Part shown: piece after piece, positions 19,418-27,540 of the stretch | How the letters are laid out: each line of letters begins with the position of its first letter | Position numbering within the stretch: position 1 is the stretch's first letter | NCBI RefSeq assembly: GCF_020026895.1 | Contig: NZ_JAINZW010000009.1 | Span: 1 to 53,850, forward strand | DNA: 53,850 nt | From: Novilysobacter selenitireducens | Lineage (GTDB): Bacteria; Pseudomonadota; Gammaproteobacteria; Xanthomonadales; Xanthomonadaceae | Direction: 5' to 3' | Translations under genes and position numbers: made by a program | Notes under the pieces: generated by a model | Databases searched by the model: none | Seen by the model: only the letters and a program-made list of their open reading frames with translations | What the model was told of the DNA's origin: nothing

Positions 19418-21079
19418 ATGTCGGCCGTGCTGCAGAACCTCCCGCCCGTCGATTCCACCGCCACCGTCCCCGCCGGGCTGACCGTCTCGGCCCGCGAGCC
19501 GGGGCAGGAGCGGCTGCTGACGCGGGAGGCGCTGTCGTTCCTGGCCGGGCTGCACCGCGCGTTCGAGGCCGTCCGCCAGGACCGGCTGGCCGCGCGGCGC
19601 GAGCGCCAGGCCGCGTTCGACGCCGGCGCGCTGCCGGACTTCCGCAGCGATACCGCCGCGATCCGCAGCGGCGACTGGCAGGTCGGCCCGATCCCGAAGG
19701 CCCTGCTCGACCGCCGGGTGGAGATCACCGGCCCGGTCGACCCCAAGATGGTCATCAACGCGCTCAACTCCGGCGCGCAGTGCTACATGGCCGACTTCGA
19801 GGACAGCACCAGCCCGACCTGGCGCAACCTGCTGACTGGCCAGCACGCGCTGCGCCGCGCGGTCGCCGGCACGCTGGACTGGATGGCGCCCGACGGCGGC
19901 CGCCATTACACACTCAAACCGCAGGACGAACAGGCGGTGCTGATCGTGCGCCCGCGCGGCTGGCACCTGGACGAGAAGCACGTGGCGGTGGACGGCGCGC
20001 CGATGTCGGCCAGCCTGTTCGATGCCGGCCTGTTCCTGTTCCACAACGCGCGGGCGCTGGCCACGCGCGATCGCGGACCGTACCTGTACCTGCCCAAGCT
20101 CGAATGCATGGAAGAGGCCGCGTTGTGGAACGACGCCTTGGCCCATGCCGAGCGCGCGCTGGATCTCCCGGCCGACAGCATCAAGGTCACCGTGCTGATC
20201 GAGACGCTGCCGGCCGCGTTCGAGATGGACGAGATCCTGCACGCGCTGCGCGGCCGCATCGTCGGCCTCAACTGCGGGCGCTGGGACTACATCTTCAGTG
20301 CGATCAAGACGCTGCGCGCGCACCGCGGCCGGGTCCTGCCCGAGCGCGGCCAGGTGACGATGGACCAGCCGTTCCTGCGCGCCTATTCCGAGCTGCTGGT
20401 GCAAACCTGCCACCGTCGCGGCGCGCACGCGATGGGCGGCATGGCCGCGCAGATCCCGATCAGCGGCGACGCCGCCGCCAACGACGCCGCGCTCGCCAAG
20501 GTGCGCGCCGACAAGCTGCGCGAGGTCACCGCGGGCCATGACGGAACGTGGGTGGCGCACCCGGCGCTGATCCCGGTGGCGCGCGCGGTGTTCGACGAGC
20601 GCATGCCCGGCCCGCACCAGCACCACGTCACCCGCGACGAGGTGCATGTCGACGCATCCGACCTGCTGGCGGTGCCGCGCGGCACCATCACCCGCCGCGG
20701 CTTCGAGGACAACGTCGAGGTCTGCGTGCGGTATCTCGCCGCGTGGCTCGACGGCCACGGCTGCGTGCCGATCCACTGGCTGATGGAGGACGCCGCCACC
20801 GCCGAGATCGCGCGCGCGCAGTTGTGGCAGTGGCTGCATCACTCCACCCGCAGCGCCGCCGCGCCGCACGAGCCCGGCCTGCACCTGGACGACGGTACGC
20901 CGGTCGACTTCGCCCTGCTGGAGCGCGCGCTGATCGGACTGCCCAGCAAGCTCGCCGACCGCCTGAACCTGCCCGGCGCCAGCCGCATCAACGAGGCCAT
21001 CGGGATGCTCGACCGCCTGACCCACGCCGACGAACTCGCCGACTTCCTGACCCTCCCCGCCTACGCGCGCCTGGACTGA
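19418..21079 (+). CDS. aceB: Malate synthase A
   Basis: A 553-aa cytoplasmic enzyme condensing glyoxylate with acetyl-CoA to malate, the second step of the glyoxylate shunt. The length is that of the A isoform (E. coli 533 aa), not the roughly 720-aa G isoform. Signature stretches include CYMADFEDSTSPTW, LIETLPAAFEMDEILHALR and LNCGRWDYIFSAIK, which contain the metal- and glyoxylate-binding residues. The ATG at 19418 has CAGGAG eight bases upstream; an in-frame ATG at 19358 would begin inside the promoter. Followed by three REP pairs and aceA. Confidence 0.96.
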   Translation: MSAVLQNLPPVDSTATVPAGLTVSAREPGQERLLTREALSFLAGLHRAFEAVRQDRLAARRERQAAFDAGALPDFRSDTAAIRSGDWQVGPIPKALLDRRVEITGPVDPKMVINALNSGAQCYMADFEDSTSPTWRNLLTGQHALRRAVAGTLDWMAPDGGRHYTLKPQDEQAVLIVRPRGWHLDEKHVAVDGAPMSASLFDAGLFLFHNARALATRDRGPYLYLPKLECMEEAALWNDALAHAERALDLPADSIKVTVLIETLPAAFEMDEILHALRGRIVGLNCGRWDYIFSAIKTLRAHRGRVLPERGQVTMDQPFLRAYSELLVQTCHRRGAHAMGGMAAQIPISGDAAANDAALAKVRADKLREVTAGHDGTWVAHPALIPVARAVFDERMPGPHQHHVTRDEVHVDASDLLAVPRGTITRRGFEDNVEVCVRYLAAWLDGHGCVPIHWLMEDAATAEIARAQLWQWLHHSTRSAAAPHEPGLHLDDGTPVDFALLERALIGLPSKLADRLNLPGASRINEAIGMLDRLTHADELADFLTLPAYARLD

Positions 21080-21095
21080 TCGGCAGAGCCCTTCT

Positions 21096-21172
21096 GTAGG
21101 AGCGGCTTCAGCCGCGAACCCCACTCCATCGCAGCCACGCCACCTTCCGATCGCGGCTGAAGCCGCTCCTAC
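21096..21172. repeat. GTAG-type REP pair 1 of the aceB-aceA cluster
   Basis: GTAGGAGCGGCTTCAGCC forward copy at 21096 with its inverted copy ending CTAC at 21172. GCGGC stem subtype. Confidence 0.9.
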
Positions 21173-21202
21173 AAAGACCCGAGCCGACACCACAAACCCT
21201 CT

Positions 21203-21286
21203 GTAGGAGCGACGTAAGTCGCGACCGCGCCACTCCGACGACCCGCGCAACCACCGATTCCCGATCGCGACTCACGTCGCTCCTAC
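21203..21286. repeat. GTAG-type REP pair 2 of the aceB-aceA cluster
   Basis: GTAGGAGCGACGTAAGTC forward copy at 21203 with an inverted copy ending CTAC at 21286. GCGAC stem subtype; the right copy has one T-to-C loop change. Confidence 0.9.
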
Positions 21287-21305
21287 ATAAAACCGAGACG
21301 CCCCT

Positions 21306-21382
21306 GTAGGAGCGGCTTCAGCCGCGAACACCGCTCCACCGCAGCCACGCAACCCCACGATCGCGGCTGAAGCCGCTCCTAC
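21306..21382. repeat. GTAG-type REP pair 3 of the aceB-aceA cluster
   Basis: GCGGC stem subtype. The spacer is similar to that of pair 1 (both contain CGCTCCA or CACTCCA followed by CGCAGCCACGC), suggesting duplication of a whole pair. Confidence 0.9.
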
Positions 21383-21416
21383 AAAACCTGCCAACGCCCA
21401 CCACGAGGACACCGCC

Positions 21417-22736
<1,320 letters not shown>

Positions 22737-22864
22737 GTCCACCGCCCGCGGCGCGGCTGGCCGGGCAGGGCGCCGGACCCCGTTTCCCAAGGGTCTGGTG
22801 CTATGCTCCGGCTTCACAGCTCGTTCAGTTTCGAACAGCGCAGGCCGGGCAGCGGGAGCGGGGG

Positions 22865-23923
22865 ATGAATCGCGACAACGTGGTGCGCATGCCCGCCGGC
22901 GACCAGGCCGCTCCGGACCCCGCCGCGGGGCCCACGAACCTGGTGGCCGCCGTGCTCACATCCGCCGAGTTCGACCTCTTCGCCCGGCTCGGCCGCGAGC
23001 GCCGCGTCGTGGCGGGCGAAGTGCTGTTCCGCCGTGGCGACCCGGGCACCACGATGTATGTCGTCGCCAGTGGCGAGGTCGAACTCGACTTCGGTGACGA
23101 CCTGCTCGCCAAGCGCCTGGGCCCGTGCGAGTTCTTCGGCGAACTCGGCCTGCTGATCGGCGACCACGCCCGCAGCGCCGATGCCACCGTCACCATGGAC
23201 GGCGCGCTGCTGGAGCTGTCCAACAGTGAGTTCGAGCGCCTGGTCGACCGCGACCCGGGCCTGGTGTCGTACTTCCTGCGCCGCGCCATCATGCGCGTGG
23301 TCGCCAACGAGCAGGGCCTGATCCGCCGCCTGCGCCGCCGCAACCACGATCTGCAGGCCGCGCTGGACCACCTGCACGCCACCACCACCCAGCTCAACCA
23401 GACCGAGGAGATGGTCCGCACCGACGACCTCACCGGCCTGTACAACCGCCGCGGCCTCAACCTGCACCTGCAGGAAAGCCGCGCGATCGGCATGCCCGAG
23501 GCGCTCGGCCTGATCCTGGTGGACTGCGACCGCTTCAAGCAGGTCAACGACGACCACGGCCACCTGGTCGGCGACCGCGTGCTGCAGAGCGTCGCCTCCA
23601 TCCTGCGCGCCGTGTCCGGCCCGGACGACATCGCCTGCCGCCTCGGTGGCGACGAGTTCTGCCTGCTGGTCACCGCCGCGTCCAGGGACGAGGTGATGCG
23701 CTTTGCCGAGTACATCGTGCGCACCGCGCGCCAGCTGATGGAACTGAGCGAGGACCACCACAGCGCGCCCACCATCTGCCCGCTCAGCGTTGGCGCCGCG
23801 CTGGTGGACCCGCAGCTGGACTGGAACGACTGGTACGCGCTGGCCGACGGCGCCCTGTACCGCGCCAAGCGGCTGGGTGGTGGCCGCGTGGAATGGCAGG
23901 AGCCGGCGGCCGCCACCGCCTGA
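22865..23923 (+). CDS. Cyclic-nucleotide-binding / GGDEF diguanylate cyclase protein
   Basis: A 352-aa soluble protein. Residues about 33-140 form a cNMP-binding beta-barrel (VVAGEVLFRRGDPGTTMYVVASGEVELD). A charged helix (145-185) acts as linker, and a GGDEF domain follows (186-345: DDLTGLYNRRGL, VDCDRFKQVNDDHGH, GGDEF at 261-265). The active-site motif is intact, so c-di-GMP synthesis is expected. At the inhibitory site, the Asp (255) is present but the Arg three residues before it is Gly, so product feedback is probably absent. No membrane segment. Shine-Dalgarno GGGAGCGGGGG precedes the ATG. Only three bases separate its stop codon from the cyclase-TPR gene, so the two form an operon. A cyclic nucleotide from that neighbour could be the ligand, but this is inference. 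Confidence 0.9.
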   Translation: MNRDNVVRMPAGDQAAPDPAAGPTNLVAAVLTSAEFDLFARLGRERRVVAGEVLFRRGDPGTTMYVVASGEVELDFGDDLLAKRLGPCEFFGELGLLIGDHARSADATVTMDGALLELSNSEFERLVDRDPGLVSYFLRRAIMRVVANEQGLIRRLRRRNHDLQAALDHLHATTTQLNQTEEMVRTDDLTGLYNRRGLNLHLQESRAIGMPEALGLILVDCDRFKQVNDDHGHLVGDRVLQSVASILRAVSGPDDIACRLGGDEFCLLVTAASRDEVMRFAEYIVRTARQLMELSEDHHSAPTICPLSVGAALVDPQLDWNDWYALADGALYRAKRLGGGRVEWQEPAAATA

Positions 23924-23926
23924 GCC

Positions 23927-26581
23927 ATGAGCGCCACATCTACCGCCACGCCGGCGCACTTTGCGGACGCGATGTTCGAAGAAGGCGACGCTCCGCAACT
24001 CCGCACCATCCTGCTGACCGACATCTGCGACTCCACCGGCCTGGTGGAGGTGCTCGGCGACAAGGGCGCCGCGCAGCTGTTCCGCGAACACGACCGGCTG
24101 GTGATGACGCTGCAGCAGCAGTGGCGCGGCCGCCTGATCGACCGTTCCGACGGCCTGCTGCTGCTGTTCGAGCGCCCCATCGACGGCCTCGGCTTCGCCA
24201 TCGACTACGCGCGTGGGCTCAGCGAGATCGGCAAGCTGCGTTCGATCGACATCAAGATCCGCGCCGGCCTGCACGTCGGCGAGGTGCTGACCTGGCGCAA
24301 CAGCGAGGAGTCCGTGCGCGTCGGCGCCAAGCCCATCGAGGTCGAGGGCCTGGCCAAGCCGAACGCCGCGCGCCTGATGTCGATGGCGCGCCCCGGGCAG
24401 ATCCTGCTGTCGGCCGTGGCCGAGCCGCTGGCCCACCGCGCCGCGCGCGAGCTGGGCGAGCGCGGCCAGCACCTGATCTGGAAGTCCCTGGGCCGCTGGC
24501 GCTTCAAGGGCGTGCCCGAGCCGCAGGAAATCTTCGAGGTCGGCGAGCCCGGCATCGCCCCGCTGCGCGCCCCGCCCAACAGCCCCAAGGCGTGGCGCGC
24601 CGTGCCGCTCTGGCGCCGCCCGGCCATGCTGGCCGCGCAACTGGCGCTGGTGGTGGCTGTCGGCATCGGCGGCTGGTTCGTGACCCGCCCGGCGCCGGCT
24701 ATCGCCTTCGGCGAGCGCGACTGGGTGGTCGTCGGCGACCTGCGCAACCTCACCGGCCAGACCGTGCTGGACGAGTCGCTGGAACAGGCCTTCCGCATCA
24801 GCTTGGAGCAGTCGCGCCACGTCAATGTGCTCAGCGACCTCAAGACCCGCGACACTCTGGCGCGCATGCAACTGCCCGCCGACACTGTCATCGACCGCGA
24901 CATCGCCTCGGAAATCGCCCTGCGCGACGGCGCACGCGCTGTGATCTTGCCGACGGTGGCGGAGGTGGGCGGGCGCGTGCGAATCAGCGTCGAGGTGATC
25001 GATCCGACAAGCAAGATCACCGTGCATGCGGAGTCAGCCGATGGCGACGGGATAGATTCAACGCTCTCGTCAATCGACAACCTGACAGCTTCACTTCGCG
25101 GAGTTCTCGGCGAGGCGATCAGCTCCGTGGAAAAGAGCTCCACGCCCCTGCCGCAAGTTTCCACGTCAAGCCTGGATGCGTTACGCGCGTATGCATTGGG
25201 GCAAAAGGAATACAGCCAAGGCGATTACGAGGCGGCGCTCAAGTGGTACGGCAGGGCAGTGGAGTTCGATCCCGAGTTCGCGCTTGCCTGGGTGGGACAA
25301 ATGCGGGCGCACTACGCAAGCGCGAATCTTCCAGGCGCGCTGGAGCCCCTTCGCAGGGCCCAGCAGCTGGAAGCGCGATTGTCGAGTCGAGAGAAGCTTT
25401 ATCTGGCTGCGTGGTCCGCTGAATTCGATCAGCCTGAGAAGGCGATCGAGAAGTGGGTAGAGCTGGCAAACCTGTATCCGGATTTCTGGCCGGGGTTGGT
25501 GAATGCTGCCACGTGGCTCTACGCCGATAACAGGTTCAAAGAAGCGGAGACCTACGTCCGACAATCCATGCATAGCCAGAGTGACCTCTCCACGCTTGGC
25601 TATGACGATCTGGGTCGAACGATGCTGGGGCAGGAGCGTTACAAGGAGGCTGCATCAGCTTTCGATCAAGCGATCGAGAAAGGTGTCACCAGCAGCTTGA
25701 GGCGCCGTGCCGACGTGGCAGCGGCACGGAGGAACTACGACAAGGCATTCGAATCGCTAGCGGCAGCGAGTTCCGACGATCCGTATCCCTACTTCGAACG
25801 AATCGCGGTTTCCCTTGATAGGGCCCGTTGGAGTGAGGCACGCGACGCATCCGAGGCGTCGGAGCGCCTCACGAACGGAGATACGTTTACTGGAATCGCC
25901 TTCATGGCCCCGAGGGCTGTAACAGATTGGTTGTCGGACAATCCGAAGCAGGCGCACGAAAAGCTCGAAACCGCTATTCAGCTGGCGCTTGAGGGTTCAA
26001 AGAATGATGGCCATGCGGGCAGTGCCAAAGAGCATGCCGGACTTGCGCTTTCAGCCGCGCTGATCTCCCAGCGGTCCGGAAATCGATCACTGGCTCTACG
26101 AGCAGTGGCCGGGCTGGAAGAACGGGAAGCGATGTTGAAGGTGAGGAAGCTTGCAGAGCTGGCTACCGTTATTCGTGCGAATGAGTTGCGTCTTTCAGGA
26201 AAGGCCGACGAAGCGCTCAAGCTTCTCGATCCCATGATCACGGGTCATGAGCTTTATCAAACGCGCGTCGCCTTGATGGAGGCCCATGCTGCGGCCGGAA
26301 ATGTAGAAGCCGCGCTGGAGCAGAGCGAGTGGCTGGCGGTACGGCGCGGTCTGGCCTATATCGAGCTTGGTTTCGGACAGAGTCTGCAAGCGCTGAATGT
26401 TGCGGACAGCAACCTGACGCTACTAAGGCGTGCGGAAGTCCTTGAGGCAGCGGGCCGTCTGCAGGAAGCCAGAAGCGCTTTGCAGCGCTTCGACCAGTTG
26501 TGGCCGGTCGAAGCGCTACCTAGTCACTTGAGGGCTAGGCGCTCAAAACTGGAGGTCGCGTCCAGCTTGGGCGTTGTGTAA
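23927..26581 (+). CDS. Class III nucleotide cyclase-TPR membrane protein of a putative peptide modification system
   Basis: An 884-aa protein. Residues 26-205 form a class III cyclase homology domain: metal Asp32 in TDICDST, second Asp75 in RSDGLLLLF, and Asn146/Arg149 in NAAR. The usual substrate-selecting Lys/Asp positions are not canonical, so activity and base specificity are open. A single membrane helix spans about 233-252. A TolB/FlgO-like region (263-385, GDLRNLTGQTVLDESLEQAF) and TPR repeats (about 395-880, the first YALGQKEYSQGDYEAALKWYGRAVEFDP) follow. The layout matches, from memory, the family named putative peptide modification system cyclase, found with nitrile-hydratase-leader-like peptides in Xanthomonadaceae. 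The 3' half is visibly poorer in GC than the 5' half. Its last 58 bases overlap the convergent peptide gene. Confidence 0.85.
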   Translation: MSATSTATPAHFADAMFEEGDAPQLRTILLTDICDSTGLVEVLGDKGAAQLFREHDRLVMTLQQQWRGRLIDRSDGLLLLFERPIDGLGFAIDYARGLSEIGKLRSIDIKIRAGLHVGEVLTWRNSEESVRVGAKPIEVEGLAKPNAARLMSMARPGQILLSAVAEPLAHRAARELGERGQHLIWKSLGRWRFKGVPEPQEIFEVGEPGIAPLRAPPNSPKAWRAVPLWRRPAMLAAQLALVVAVGIGGWFVTRPAPAIAFGERDWVVVGDLRNLTGQTVLDESLEQAFRISLEQSRHVNVLSDLKTRDTLARMQLPADTVIDRDIASEIALRDGARAVILPTVAEVGGRVRISVEVIDPTSKITVHAESADGDGIDSTLSSIDNLTASLRGVLGEAISSVEKSSTPLPQVSTSSLDALRAYALGQKEYSQGDYEAALKWYGRAVEFDPEFALAWVGQMRAHYASANLPGALEPLRRAQQLEARLSSREKLYLAAWSAEFDQPEKAIEKWVELANLYPDFWPGLVNAATWLYADNRFKEAETYVRQSMHSQSDLSTLGYDDLGRTMLGQERYKEAASAFDQAIEKGVTSSLRRRADVAAARRNYDKAFESLAAASSDDPYPYFERIAVSLDRARWSEARDASEASERLTNGDTFTGIAFMAPRAVTDWLSDNPKQAHEKLETAIQLALEGSKNDGHAGSAKEHAGLALSAALISQRSGNRSLALRAVAGLEEREAMLKVRKLAELATVIRANELRLSGKADEALKLLDPMITGHELYQTRVALMEAHAAAGNVEAALEQSEWLAVRRGLAYIELGFGQSLQALNVADSNLTLLRRAEVLEAAGRLQEARSALQRFDQLWPVEALPSHLRARRSKLEVASSLGVV

Positions 26582-26862
26582 TTCAACCCGGTGATCAGCA
26601 TGGACCTGATCTCGTTTCTTGCCGCTCGAATGACGTCTTTCGACGCCAGCTGCCGAACTTTGCAATCGGCGAAGGGCTCAGGCTGTGCGGCAACTGCAAG
26701 ACCGCATGCCGTCATCGCGCCCGGCTCCTGCGGCACGTAGCCGATTTCCGCCAGCGCCGAGAGATGATCGCGCTGGAAGCGATCGCGAAAGCCGTCGTCC
26801 GTGCTCAACAGGTCCAACAGCCGGTCGGCGATCCTGGCCTTTAGCGGTGCGGTCATCGTCAT
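26524..26862 (-). CDS. Putative RiPP-type modified peptide 1 (nitrile-hydratase-leader-like)
   Basis: A 112-aa small protein. Residues 11-40 (ADRLLDLLSTDDGFRDRF...ALAEIGY) resemble NHLP leader peptides, a helical recognition domain related to the nitrile hydratase alpha subunit. The central part is variable with Cys in TACGLA and ADCKV. The C-terminal third carries LASKxVI, ARxEI and GLNxTTPxLDA, shared with peptide 2. There is no double-glycine cleavage site. The ATG at 26862 is chosen because AAGGGG lies 7-12 bases upstream; a second ATG sits two codons later. It is antisense to the last 58 bases of the cyclase gene. What is modified, and whether a leader is removed, cannot be told from sequence. 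Confidence 0.85.
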   Translation of the reverse strand: MTMTAPLKARIADRLLDLLSTDDGFRDRFQRDHLSALAEIGYVPQEPGAMTACGLAVAAQPEPFADCKVRQLASKDVIRAARNEIRSMLITGLNYTTPKLDATSSFERLALK

Positions 26863-26909
26863 GGTGTTCCCCTTCCCCAGTCGCATCAGCCACTTGGCTG
26901 GCTGGCGGA

Positions 26910-26937
26910 ATCTAACCGGATCGCCAAGGCTGAACAA
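26910..26937 (-). promoter_or_regulatory. Candidate promoter for peptide 1
   Basis: On the minus strand TTGTTC (26937-26932) and TTAGAT (26915-26910) are 16 bp apart, about 48 bases before the peptide 1 ATG. It would let peptide 1 be expressed apart from peptide 2. Confidence 0.45.
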
Positions 26938-26996
26938 CTGCGCATGCGCGGAACAGGCAGTATTTGGCGCGGTGTTGGGAGGGCTCAGTAACGGAA

Positions 26997-27022
26997 GGCC
27001 GCCGGTGGGAACACTGGCGGCC
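26997..27022 (-). terminator. Hairpin between peptide 2 and peptide 1
   Basis: 11-bp stem with one mismatch, GGCCGCCGGTG (26997-27007) and CACTGGCGGCC (27012-27022), 4-nt loop. It lies 47 bases after the peptide 2 stop; on the minus strand only TTCCGTTAC follows, so it may be a partial terminator or an mRNA-stabilising stem. Confidence 0.5.
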
Positions 27023-27068
27023 CGGCAACTCTAGGGCGCGCGACCTCGCGTATTACCCTCGGGTCCTG

Positions 27069-27422
27069 CTACTGGGCAAGCGAGTACCGAGAGCAATCTG
27101 TATTTGCATCGAGTTGCGGCGTTGTCTGGTTAAGACCACGTAGCAACATGGCGCATATTTCCTTACGGGCGCCCGCGATAACTGACTTGCTGGCTAGCTC
27201 AACCCCGATAAAGCAATCGAACGGGAAAGCGAGCAGGGTGTCTTCATCGAAGCCGCTAGCCTCCATCGCTTGGCGCGGGTTGGCCTGGAACCGCTCCCGG
27301 AAGGTGTCGTCCGTACTCAGCAGGTGGAGCAACCGATCGGTGGCCGCCGCGGACAGGGGCGCCGACCGCGCCTTGTGCAACAGGCTGGGCGAGCTGGCAG
27401 TGCTGCTGGTCGTCAGATTCAT
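27069..27422 (-). CDS. Putative RiPP-type modified peptide 2 (paralogue of peptide 1)
   Basis: A 117-aa small protein. It has an extra N-terminal Ser/Thr/Ala-rich stretch (residues 1-25), then a leader-like helix (ATDRLLHLLSTDDTFRERF) nearly identical to that of peptide 1, and a divergent middle (AFPFDCFIGVE). The shared C-terminus LASKSVI...GLNQTTPQLDA is identical to peptide 1 at 21 of 31 positions. Three Cys residues are present. AAAGGA lies 8-13 bases before the ATG at 27422. It is divergent from the dehydrogenase gene with 118 bp between. Two precursors for one modification system is a common RiPP pattern, but the role is inferred only from context. Confidence 0.85.
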   Translation of the reverse strand: MNLTTSSTASSPSLLHKARSAPLSAAATDRLLHLLSTDDTFRERFQANPRQAMEASGFDEDTLLAFPFDCFIGVELASKSVIAGARKEICAMLLRGLNQTTPQLDANTDCSRYSLAQ

Positions 27423-27540
27423 ATCAATTCCTTTGAAGTGGAAAGTGCGGTTGCCGCCATCGATGCCGGCAAAGCAAGCTACTTCCCCCTGGGGGGGGGT
27501 GCAAGCACACTGCTTGAAGTCTGCAAGGGGAAGAATCCGA
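27423..27540. promoter_or_regulatory. Divergent control region of peptide 2 and the dehydrogenase, with G9 tract and dyad
   Basis: 118 bp shared by both starts. Notable are a run of nine G (27491-27499), preceded by CCCCCT, and a 15-bp palindrome CAAGCAcacTGCTTG (27502-27516), 25 bases before the dehydrogenase ATG. No clear -35/-10 pair is visible for either gene. Confidence 0.55.

Larger units (their letters stand above)
21080..21416. other. Intergenic region between aceB and aceA filled by three REP pairs
   Basis: Three inverted REP pairs (21096-21172, 21203-21286, 21306-21382) occupy about 240 of 337 bases. aceA has no recognisable promoter between the last pair and its ATG at 21417, only CACGAGGACACCGCC as ribosome site, so it may be transcribed from aceB through the repeats. 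Confidence 0.75.

Noticed and set aside
18344-21250. 968-codon minus-strand frame running through aceB
   Set aside because: Only the last 324 codons are a real LysR gene; the upstream part is antisense to aceB and low-complexity.
21096-21382. Apparent array of regularly spaced repeats resembling a CRISPR
   Set aside because: Units alternate in orientation as inverted pairs, belong to two subtypes and recur singly elsewhere. No cas genes are present. These are REP pairs.
27148-27540. N-terminal extension of the dehydrogenase frame
   Set aside because: It is antisense to peptide 2, lacks nitroreductase-family features, and crosses the G9 tract; the ATG at 27541 gives the family N-terminus.
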